DNA from: Deltaproteobacteria bacterium
GTDB lineage: Bacteria > Desulfobacterota > Syntrophobacteria > B119-G9
Reading direction: 5' to 3'
Assembly: GCA_003646715.1 (NCBI GenBank)
Contig: QMLL01000053.1
Span: 1 to 8,613, forward strand
Length of the DNA stretch: 8,613 nt
Both the position numbers and the translations under genes were made by a program. Shown one piece after another: positions 1 through 5,035 of this stretch. Positions within the stretch are counted from its first letter, which is position 1. Every line of letters starts with the position of its first letter. The notes beneath the pieces were generated by a model. That model was not told the origin of the DNA. It searched no databases and saw nothing but the letters and a program-made list of their open reading frames with translations.

Positions 1-1041
1 GTTCTTTGGATCCTCCGCATTGATTCTCAACTCTATGGCCACCCCTCTCTCCACAATATCGTCCTGCCTTATGGAAAGAGGCTGATTGGATGCTATTTTG
101 AATTGCTCCCTGATCAGGTCAATTCCCGTGATCATCTCGGTTACCGTGTGCTCAACCTGAATCCTGGTATTCACTTCCAGAAAATAAAACTGGTCATCTT
201 CGTCGATGAGGAATTCTACTGTACCAGCGCTTTCATATTTAGATGCGATGGCGGCGGTAATTGCCGTATCACAGATTTTTTTCTTAAGACGTTGAGGTAA
301 ATTCGCAGGGGCTATTTCAATCAGTTTTTGGTGCCTTCTTTGAATAGAACAGTTTCTGGTTCCCATGTGAACCACGTTTCCGAATTGGTCTGCCAGTATT
401 TGCACTTCAACGTGGCGCGGATTGGCGAGAGTTTTTTCCAGATATATTGCATCATTCCCAAAAGCCATTTTGGCTTCTGAGCGGGATCTTTCTAATCCTT
501 CAAGAAGGGATTTTTCATCTTCAACCAGCCTGATTCCCCTACCACCCCCTCCGGCAACGGCTTTGATCATGACAGGGAAACCGTATTCGGAGGCAAATTC
601 CAGGGCTTCCTTTTCGCCTTCAATACCGTCGCTGAGAATATCAGTTCCGGGAATTACTGGAATTCCCGCGTCAGTCATAATTTTCCTGGCGATTACTTTG
701 CTCCCGAGATTCTTTATAACTTCGGGAGGGGGGCCAATAAAGGCCAATCCGGCCTTGGTACACTCTTCAGGAAAGGCAGGGTTTTCAGCAAGGAAACCGT
801 ACCCGGGGTGGATGGCTTCACAGCCGGAATTGAGAGCCACTCGAATTATTTTTCCGATATTCAGGTAATCTTTTCTGGGACCGGGCCCTATGCAAACGGC
901 TTCATCTGCGTGCATGGTATGAAGGGCCTCTCTGTCTGTTTCCTCGTAAATTGTTACCACTCTTATGCCTAGTTCCTGTGCTGAGCGAAGTATCCTTAAA
1001 GCTATTTCTCCCCTGTTAGCAACAAGTATTTTTTTGAACAT
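1..1041 (-). CDS. accC: Biotin carboxylase (acetyl-CoA or pyruvate carboxylase subunit), 3' end beyond the window
   Basis: ATP-grasp enzyme that carboxylates biotin on a carrier protein, using ATP and bicarbonate; the carboxyl group then goes to acetyl-CoA (AccC) or pyruvate (PycA). The first 347 residues are present of about 450-500 usual. Seen in order: an N-terminal VANRGEIALRI motif; HPGYGFLAEN starting at H78; a GSK motif with K115; K160 before the glycine loop GGGGRG (164-169); CSIQRRHQK; and EVNTRIQVEH with E289, N291, R293, Q295 and E297; then RINAEDP with R339. These match the known catalytic and ATP-binding positions, so the enzyme looks active. The motif continues EHTVTE, where E. 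coli AccC has EHPVTE; T is common in pyruvate carboxylases, so the acceptor substrate is open. The start is the ATG at 1041, with a GGGA element about six bases upstream. No carrier protein or carboxyltransferase is visible; they may lie past the left edge. The family is very secure, the symbol less so. Confidence 0.9.
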   Translation of the reverse strand, partial: MFKKILVANRGEIALRILRSAQELGIRVVTIYEETDREALHTMHADEAVCIGPGPRKDYLNIGKIIRVALNSGCEAIHPGYGFLAENPAFPEECTKAGLAFIGPPPEVIKNLGSKVIARKIMTDAGIPVIPGTDILSDGIEGEKEALEFASEYGFPVMIKAVAGGGGRGIRLVEDEKSLLEGLERSRSEAKMAFGNDAIYLEKTLANPRHVEVQILADQFGNVVHMGTRNCSIQRRHQKLIEIAPANLPQRLKKKICDTAITAAIASKYESAGTVEFLIDEDDQFYFLEVNTRIQVEHTVTEMITGIDLIREQFKIASNQPLSIRQDDIVERGVAIELRINAEDPKN

Positions 1042-1112
1042 CTCCTGTCCCTTTTTCTCTGCGTCTCCTAAAACTAAAAAATATTGCCCCTCTTCTCTGT
1101 CTAGGGCTTACT

Positions 1113-1141
1113 TTTATAATCCGCGCAAGCGGGATGTTGAA
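1113..1141 (-). promoter_or_regulatory. Possible sigma-70 promoter of the biotin carboxylase gene
   Basis: On the minus strand a -35-like TTCAAC (1141-1136) lies 17 bases before a -10-like TATAAA (1118-1113), giving a leader of about 65 bases to the ATG at 1041. The -35 matches consensus at only three of six positions. The spacer holds a small dyad, CCGC-TTGC-GCGG, which could be an operator or chance. This is a pattern match only. Confidence 0.35.
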
Positions 1142-1274
1142 CAAGATTTTTTCGATGAATATTTCTGAAGACGAAACAGTAAGCTTGGTCTTCTTTGGTT
1201 GGATTGAGCATGACCTGGTAGATCTTCAACCTGTTCGAGTAGTGTTAACTAACATATTACCATTTAAATGGCAA

Positions 1275-1328
1275 CGATTCTGTTTTCCGGCAGGTTTTTA
1301 TAAAAACCTGCCGGAAAGGCTTGAATCG
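1275..1328. repeat. Long inverted repeat with a 34-base perfect palindromic core
   Basis: Positions 1284-1317 read identically on both strands. Each arm is TTTCCGGCAGGTTTTTA, with no spacer between them. Outside the core, CGATTC (1275-1280) faces GAATCG (1323-1328) across short unpaired bases, so the dyad spans about 54 bases. A second partner for the left flank exists: ATTCTGTT (1277-1284) against AACAGAAT (1338-1345). It lies about 185 bases after the stop of the upstream minus-strand gene, so a transcript end is possible. However, the stem base is followed by A on each strand rather than a clean T run, which is unlike a normal intrinsic terminator. It could also be a protein-binding site, a cruciform, or fused ends of a lost small element. 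Confidence 0.85.
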
Positions 1329-1501
1329 CTCGCGGTCAACAGAATAACGCTGGGTTGTTTGTGAAGAAGGGAAGTCTTAACGTTTACGCTGTTGCAAAGG
1401 GAAGTGGCCGGGAATATAAGTGATATCTATTGTGTACGCCCTAGCCCCGGCTGCTAAGGCTGGTTGTAGTTTTGCGGACTTATCGATTATATGCAAATAT
1501 G

Positions 1502-1765
1502 TTATCCTAGAACAGCTCTGGATCCCTTAGCAGGTCTTCGCCTTCTGGGCGTAACATTAAGCCTTTCTCTGTCAATTAAACTGCACTTGAAAGGCTTTAA
1601 AACTTCTCCCACTTCCCACTTCGGACGATTGATATCCTGCAGCAATTCTTTTATACTATTCCATTGAGTGGGATTGTAAAAAGGGCAGTTTTTGCCTTCG
1701 TTGAAAAACTCGCAGTGCTTTGCACTCACGTATTTTTCGTACTTTTTACAATACATAATTTTCAT
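1502..1765 (-). CDS. Small cysteine-containing protein of unknown function
   Basis: I do not recognise this 87-residue protein. It has four cysteines: C6 and C18 in a YCKKYEKYVSAKHC stretch, C27 in a GKNCPFY motif, and C61 further on. The first three sit close together among aromatic and charged residues, as in small metal-binding or redox proteins, but no standard zinc-ribbon spacing is present. There is no signal peptide or membrane segment, so it is probably cytosolic. The tail is basic, with four arginines in a row at 74-77. An ATG at 1774 is in frame, but the strong AAGGAGGT (1782-1775) abuts it; the ATG at 1765 is nine bases from that site and is preferred. With an extended -10 promoter just upstream and an ideal ribosome site, this looks like a real, well-translated gene. 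It is divergent from rplM and upstream of the biotin carboxylase on the same strand. Confidence 0.7.
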   Translation of the reverse strand: MKIMYCKKYEKYVSAKHCEFFNEGKNCPFYNPTQWNSIKELLQDINRPKWEVGEVLKPFKCSLIDRERLNVTPRRRRPAKGSRAVLG

Positions 1766-1774
1766 ATGCCTCAT

Positions 1775-1782
1775 ACCTCCTT
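1775..1782 (-). promoter_or_regulatory. Shine-Dalgarno site deciding the start of the small cysteine protein
   Basis: The minus strand reads AAGGAGGT, a full match to the 16S rRNA anti-Shine-Dalgarno. It touches the first in-frame ATG (1774), too close to serve it, and is nine bases from the second ATG (1765), which is the normal distance. Confidence 0.75.
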
Positions 1783-1790
1783 GGTTTTGA

Positions 1791-1799
1791 AGTATAGCA
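1791..1799 (-). promoter_or_regulatory. Extended -10 promoter of the small cysteine protein
   Basis: The minus strand reads TGCTATACT, an extended -10 element (TGn before TATACT, five of six to consensus). No good -35 is seen; TTTCCT at the right distance is a poor match. Transcription would start near 1784, leaving only about 18 bases before the preferred ATG. Confidence 0.5.
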
Positions 1800-1871
1800 T
1801 TTTCCGTACCAAAAGGAAAGTTGCGCTGAAAAAATTTGCTTTCTAACCAAATCTGGTATAAAAAGCAAGTT

Positions 1872-1918
1872 AAAAAATATTTTTTTACCTTGACAAAAAA
1901 AGAAAGCTAAACTAGATA
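1872..1918 (+). promoter_or_regulatory. Sigma-70 promoter of rplM-rpsI with A/T-rich upstream element
   Basis: A perfect -35, TTGACA (1890-1895), is followed after exactly 17 bases by a -10-like TAGATA (1913-1918). Directly upstream, 1872-1885 is a self-complementary A/T tract (six A, TA, six T), placed where an UP element contacts the RNA polymerase alpha subunit. That fits strong, growth-linked transcription of ribosomal protein genes. Transcription should start near 1925, giving a leader of about 40 bases that contains TTCTTGA twice (1924-1930, 1932-1938). A weaker second promoter is possible at TGGTATAAA (1854-1862), which lacks a good -35. Confidence 0.75.
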
Positions 1919-1963
1919 TCGAGTTCTTGATTTCTTGAGCTTTACATCGAATGGAGAGTAGTA

Positions 1964-2398
1964 ATGATGAAGACGTTTAGTGCTAAACCGGATCCCGGAG
2001 CAAGGAAATGGATTCTCGTAGACGCGCAAGACAAAGTGCTTGGAAGGCTCGCATCGCGTATTGCGATGAGGCTCAGAGGGAAACACCTCCCCACGTTTAC
2101 TCCTCATGTAGATACCGGTGATTTTGTGGTAGTAATCAATGCTGAAAAAGTCCGGGTCACTGGAAAAAAACTTCAACAGAAAATGTATTTCAGGCACACC
2201 GGGTACATGGGAGGCCTGAAGGAGCGAAATCTCAAGAAAATGCTTCAGGAAAAACCGGAAGAAGTTATCAGGCTTGCGGTGAAAGGAATGCTTCCCAAAA
2301 ATAAGCTTGGTAGAAGAATGCTAAAGAAATTAAAGATTTATGCGGGGGAGGAACATCCTCACGAAGCCCAGCAACCAGAAGTTGTCGATCTGCGCTAA
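1964..2398 (+). CDS. rplM: 50S ribosomal protein L13
   Basis: L13 is an early-assembly protein of the large ribosomal subunit that binds 23S rRNA. The 144 residues are the normal bacterial length. Family signatures are plain: KVLGRLAS near residue 25, RGKH at 38-41, TPHVDTGDFVVVINAEK in the 45-62 region, TGKK, RHTGYMGG, the VKGMLPKNKLGRRM stretch and the YAGEEHPHEAQQPEV end. Two ATGs stand in tandem (1964 and 1967) after GGAGAG (1953-1958). Homologues usually begin MKTF, so translation may start at 1967. It is the first gene of the rplM-rpsI transcript and has a strong promoter. Nothing is missing or unusual in the protein. Confidence 0.97.
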   Translation: MMKTFSAKPDPGARKWILVDAQDKVLGRLASRIAMRLRGKHLPTFTPHVDTGDFVVVINAEKVRVTGKKLQQKMYFRHTGYMGGLKERNLKKMLQEKPEEVIRLAVKGMLPKNKLGRRMLKKLKIYAGEEHPHEAQQPEVVDLR

Positions 2399-2460
2399 TC
2401 AAAAAATCAAAAGTTCCTGATCTGGCGGAAAATTAAGTTTGGAGTGAGAGGAAAGGCTTT

Positions 2461-2853
2461 ATGGAAGAAAAAAGGTATTACGCAACAGGCAAAAGAAAAA
2501 CTGCAGTTGCTCGCGTATGGTTAAAGCCCGGAACGGGCAAGATAACAGTGAATAAAAAGCCCCTGGATGAGTACATTACCAGGGAAACGGCCAAGATGAT
2601 TATCAGGCAACCTTTTGAACTTACAGGGACTTTGGGCCAGTTTGACGTGGATGTCAACGTTTGCGGAGGAGGTATCTCGGGGCAGGCAGGAGCCATAAAA
2701 CATGGTATTACCAGAGCTCTGCTGGAATTTAACCCGGATTTGAGACCAATCCTCAAGAAGGCTGGATTTATCACTAGGGATTCCCGTATTAAAGAACGAA
2801 AAAAATACGGTCAAAGACGAGCGCGTGCCCGTTTTCAGTACTCCAAGCGCTAA
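2461..2853 (+). CDS. rpsI: 30S ribosomal protein S9
   Basis: S9 belongs to the head of the small ribosomal subunit; its basic C-terminal tail reaches toward the P-site tRNA. The 130 residues match the usual length. Seen: the YYATGKRKTAVARVWLKPG start, NVCGGGISGQAGAIKHGI in the centre (about 67-84), RALLEFNP, and the extended tail with KYGQRRARARFQYSKR ending in the invariant SKR. A purine-rich AGAGGAAAGG lies just before the ATG. It follows rplM by 62 bases with no terminator between, so the two are cotranscribed, as in most bacteria. An intrinsic terminator follows 20 bases after the stop. Confidence 0.97.
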   Translation: MEEKRYYATGKRKTAVARVWLKPGTGKITVNKKPLDEYITRETAKMIIRQPFELTGTLGQFDVDVNVCGGGISGQAGAIKHGITRALLEFNPDLRPILKKAGFITRDSRIKERKKYGQRRARARFQYSKR

Positions 2854-2873
2854 AATTTTATTGCACTTACTGC

Positions 2874-2900
2874 AAAGGGGCACTGCGTGCCCCTTTTTTT
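2874..2900 (+). terminator. Intrinsic terminator of rplM-rpsI
   Basis: AAAGGGGCA (2874-2882) pairs perfectly with TGCCCCTTT (2888-2896) across the loop CTGCG, and the T run continues to 2900. This is a textbook GC stem with a T tract, placed just after rpsI. It should separate the ribosomal genes from argC, at least in part. Confidence 0.9.
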
Positions 2901-2945
2901 GTCACTTCGTTTTAATCACAGTTTTCCAGGTTGAGGGTAAATATA

Positions 2946-3983
2946 ATGATAAAGGTAGCAATACACGGTGCCAGTGGTTATACGGGTTTTGAGTTGATCA
3001 GGCTTTTATTGAAACACCCGGAAGTGGAACTGGTTACGCTTACTTCAAGGAAATTCGCGGGAATTCCCATCTCTGAGGTTTTTCCGGCGCTGAGAGGTGT
3101 GTGTTCTCTGGTATGTGAAGATTTTTCAGAGAACGAAGTTGGCAAGAAAGCAGATCTTGTTTTTGCCGCTCTACCACACCAAGCATCCATGAACGCAGTT
3201 CCAAGCCTTCTGGATAGTGGAGCAAAGGTTATTGATTTGAGTGCTGACTTCAGGTTCCGGGACGAAAAGACATATTCTGAGTGGTATCAGCATCACAGTA
3301 CACCTGAGCTCCTGAACGAAGCTGTTTACGGCTTGCCGGAAATATACAGGGATAAAATAAAGAAAGCGAGGCTTGTGGGGAATCCTGGATGCTACCCTAC
3401 AAGTGTTATTTTGGCCATGGCGCCTCTGGTTAAGGCAGGTATTGTGGAACTGGAATCTATCATCGCTGATTCCAAATCCGGAGTAAGTGGAGCCGGACGT
3501 GGGCTTAGCCTGACCACCCATTTCTGTGAAGTAAACGAAGGATTTAAAGCTTACAAAGTCGCAGAACACAGGCATACTCCTGAAATGGAACAGGAACTTA
3601 GTGCACTGGCTGGTAAACCCATCAAAATATCTTTTACCCCTCACCTAGTTCCCATGACTCGAGGGATTCTTTCCACGGTGTACGCAAACCTCAATCCCGG
3701 AGTTTCAGTTGACACGGTTACGGATGTGTTTAAAGAATTTTACGAGGATGCCCCTTTTGTAAGGGTTCTTGGAGACGGAGTTCTACCCAATACTCTTTAT
3801 GTTCGAGGCACTAATTTCTGTGATATTGGTTGGAAGATAGATAATCGTGTAAACAGGATCGTTGTGGTTTCTGCCATTGATAATCTTACAAGGGGAGCAT
3901 CCGGTCAGGCTGTCTGTAACATGAATTTGATGTTTGGGCTTGATGAAACCACCGGGCTTCTGAGAACAGTTTGGCAACCGTAA
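2946..3983 (+). CDS. argC: N-acetyl-gamma-glutamyl-phosphate reductase
   Basis: ArgC catalyses the NADPH-dependent reduction of N-acetylglutamyl phosphate to N-acetylglutamate semialdehyde, the third step of arginine synthesis. The 345 residues fit the long bacterial (type 1) form. Seen: the nucleotide-binding start HGASGYTG (7-14), LPHQASM, DLSADFRFRD, the catalytic cysteine C149 in GNPGCYPTS, SGVSGAGRG, and HRHTPEME with H210 as the likely general acid/base. The end, RGASGQAVCNMNLMFG, is the classic family signature. A TTG at 2931 would extend the frame, but the ATG at 2946 has GAGGG at a normal distance and gives the standard N-terminus. It lies 14 bases before truA. No other arginine gene is in the window, so it is a detached pathway gene. 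I see no clear promoter after the rpsI terminator; read-through or a weak promoter around 2900-2930 is possible. Confidence 0.96.
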   Translation: MIKVAIHGASGYTGFELIRLLLKHPEVELVTLTSRKFAGIPISEVFPALRGVCSLVCEDFSENEVGKKADLVFAALPHQASMNAVPSLLDSGAKVIDLSADFRFRDEKTYSEWYQHHSTPELLNEAVYGLPEIYRDKIKKARLVGNPGCYPTSVILAMAPLVKAGIVELESIIADSKSGVSGAGRGLSLTTHFCEVNEGFKAYKVAEHRHTPEMEQELSALAGKPIKISFTPHLVPMTRGILSTVYANLNPGVSVDTVTDVFKEFYEDAPFVRVLGDGVLPNTLYVRGTNFCDIGWKIDNRVNRIVVVSAIDNLTRGASGQAVCNMNLMFGLDETTGLLRTVWQP

Positions 3984-3997
3984 CATCTCGGTAAACC

Positions 3998-4753
3998 ATG
4001 GTGAATGCGAACGAAAAGAAGAACTATTTCATAACAATAGAATATGACGGTTCAAATTACCATGGTTGGCAAAGACAAAAAGGCGTATTAACCATACAGG
4101 AAGTTATAGAAAGCCGGTTGGCCATTATGACCGGGGAAAATATAACTGTCTGGGCATCTGGCAGAACCGATGCAGGAGTTCACGCACTGGCCCAGACTGC
4201 TCACTTTCTCTCAAGAACCAAGATCCCTCCCGATGCGCTATGGCGAGGCTTGAATAGCCTGCTCCCCGAAGATATTGTTATTAAGGAGTTAAAACCGGTT
4301 CCTAGGAAATTCCACGCCCGTTTTCATGCAAAGAGCAAGGTTTATGAGTACCGTGTTTTGAACAGACCATTGCGATCAGCGCTGCAGAGAAACTACATAT
4401 GGCATGTTCCTCACGAACTGAAGCTCGAGGCAATGCAAGAAGCTCTGGAAATCCTCAAGGGAGAACATGATTTCAAGGCGTTCCAAGCATCCGGAACCAA
4501 AGTAAAAAACACGGTCAGGACGCTATTTCGAGCAGAAATGGCGAAAAAACCCGGTGATGTTCTCATCTTCACTTTTGAAGCAAATGGGTTTCTCCGCTAC
4601 ATGGTAAGAAACATGGTTGGCACCCTTATTGATCTAGGCAAAGGAAAGTTTAGCGTTGATCAGATAAGAGAAATCCTGGAATCCTGTGATCGACAAAAGG
4701 CAGGAATGACTGCCCCTGCACGAGGGCTCTATCTTGTGGAGGTGAAGTACTAG
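3998..4753 (+). CDS. truA: tRNA pseudouridine(38-40) synthase
   Basis: TruA converts uridines 38, 39 and 40 in the anticodon arm of many tRNAs to pseudouridine. The 251 residues are typical. Seen: the YDGSNYHGWQRQ motif (16-27), the catalytic aspartate D58 in GRTDAGVHA (55-63), the RFHAKSKVYEYRV strand (108-120), HDFKAF, and FLRYMVRNMVG (198-208) with the GLYLVEV end. All hallmarks are intact. The ATG at 3998 has no good Shine-Dalgarno sequence before it; only CTCGG stands near. The start lies 14 bases after the argC stop, so translation probably depends on ribosomes finishing argC, or starts at the GTG at 4001. No clear terminator follows. truA next to rplM-rpsI is common, but with argC in between it is here placed downstream. 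Confidence 0.96.
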   Translation: MVNANEKKNYFITIEYDGSNYHGWQRQKGVLTIQEVIESRLAIMTGENITVWASGRTDAGVHALAQTAHFLSRTKIPPDALWRGLNSLLPEDIVIKELKPVPRKFHARFHAKSKVYEYRVLNRPLRSALQRNYIWHVPHELKLEAMQEALEILKGEHDFKAFQASGTKVKNTVRTLFRAEMAKKPGDVLIFTFEANGFLRYMVRNMVGTLIDLGKGKFSVDQIREILESCDRQKAGMTAPARGLYLVEVKY

Positions 4754-4822
4754 GGAGCTACACCGTGAAGAGCAATCGGGTCTTTCGATACACTTAACTC
4801 AATCTTTCAAACATACATGTCC

Positions 4823-4851
4823 TTGTCGATACTGATAGCATGTTGTATTCT
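4823..4851 (+). promoter_or_regulatory. Possible promoter of the 5036-8613 cassette
   Basis: TTGTCG (4823-4828) and TATTCT (4846-4851) are 17 bases apart; each matches the sigma-70 consensus at four of six positions. The leader would be about 178 bases and would contain the REP-like palindrome and the hairpin at 4981-5001. A 10-base palindrome, GTAAGCTTAC (4884-4893), lies just after it and could be an operator. This is a weak pattern match. Confidence 0.35.
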
Positions 4852-4921
4852 TTATACGAAACTCCCTTTTCAACGACCGAGGTGTAAGCTTACGCTGAGC
4901 TTGTACTTCAGTCTGAGGACT

Positions 4922-4968
4922 TGGATCCCTGCCAAGCCGAGCTCGGTCGCGACTTTCGCAGGAATGGC
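4922..4968. repeat. REP-like extragenic palindrome
   Basis: On the minus strand this begins CCATTCCTGCGAAAG and ends GGCAGGGATCCA, the shape of widespread bacterial extragenic palindromes. CCTGC (4928-4932) pairs with GCAGG (4958-4962), and AAG (4934-4936) with CTT (4953-4955). Inside are two perfect small palindromes, CCGAGCTCGG (4937-4946) and GTCGCGAC (4946-4953), overlapping by one base, so a branched or cruciform fold is possible. Only one copy is in the window, so repetition in the genome is inferred. Confidence 0.55.
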
Positions 4969-4980
4969 GTCGATACTGTC

Positions 4981-5001
4981 CCTTCGTCATTCGTGCGAAG
5001 G
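4981..5001 (+). promoter_or_regulatory. Leader hairpin upstream of the 618-residue gene
   Basis: CCTTCG (4981-4986) pairs with CGAAGG (4996-5001) across a nine-base loop, followed by GTTTTAAG. The stem is short for a terminator. CGAAGG occurs again at 5015-5020, overlapping the purine-rich AAGGAG (5017-5022) before the start at 5036, so the left arm has two mutually exclusive partners. It could be a weak terminator after truA, an attenuator, or chance. Confidence 0.35.
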
Positions 5002-5035
5002 TTTTAAGCATCTCCGAAGGAGACATAGGACATAG

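Larger units (their letters stand above)
1042..1501. other. 460-base region without a convincing gene
   Basis: This gap separates two minus-strand genes. It holds the possible biotin carboxylase promoter and leader (1042-1141), a 12-base palindrome CCATTTAAATGG (1260-1271), and a 34-base perfect palindrome (1284-1317). A 76-codon plus-strand frame (1134-1364) has no Shine-Dalgarno site, no recognisable motif and crosses the palindrome, so I do not call it. Positions 1365-1501 show nothing I can name. The region could be a decayed gene or a short mobile element remnant; nothing in it proves either. Confidence 0.6.

Noticed and set aside
422..868. 148-codon plus-strand open frame
   Set aside because: It lies wholly antisense to the biotin carboxylase, whose reading frame carries every family motif; the plus-strand protein shows none.
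1210..1255. tRNA-like stretch with GTTCGAG resembling a T-loop
   Set aside because: No acceptor stem or anticodon arm can be formed around it.
1284..1317. Palindrome read as an ordinary intrinsic terminator
   Set aside because: The GC part of the stem is followed by A rather than T on both strands, and the arms meet without a loop.
1134..1364. 76-codon plus-strand open frame
   Set aside because: No ribosome site, no recognisable motif, and it runs through the perfect palindrome, which then dictates its residues.
3994..4064. ACCATGGT occurring twice, at the truA start and about 60 bases later
   Set aside because: An 8-base palindrome falling on ordinary coding sequence (start codon and a His-Gly-Trp stretch) is easily chance.
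4799..5026. 75-codon minus-strand open frame containing RRHSCESRD
   Set aside because: This peptide is the usual artefact of translating a REP-like palindrome; there is no good ribosome site and the frame lies in the leader of the next gene.
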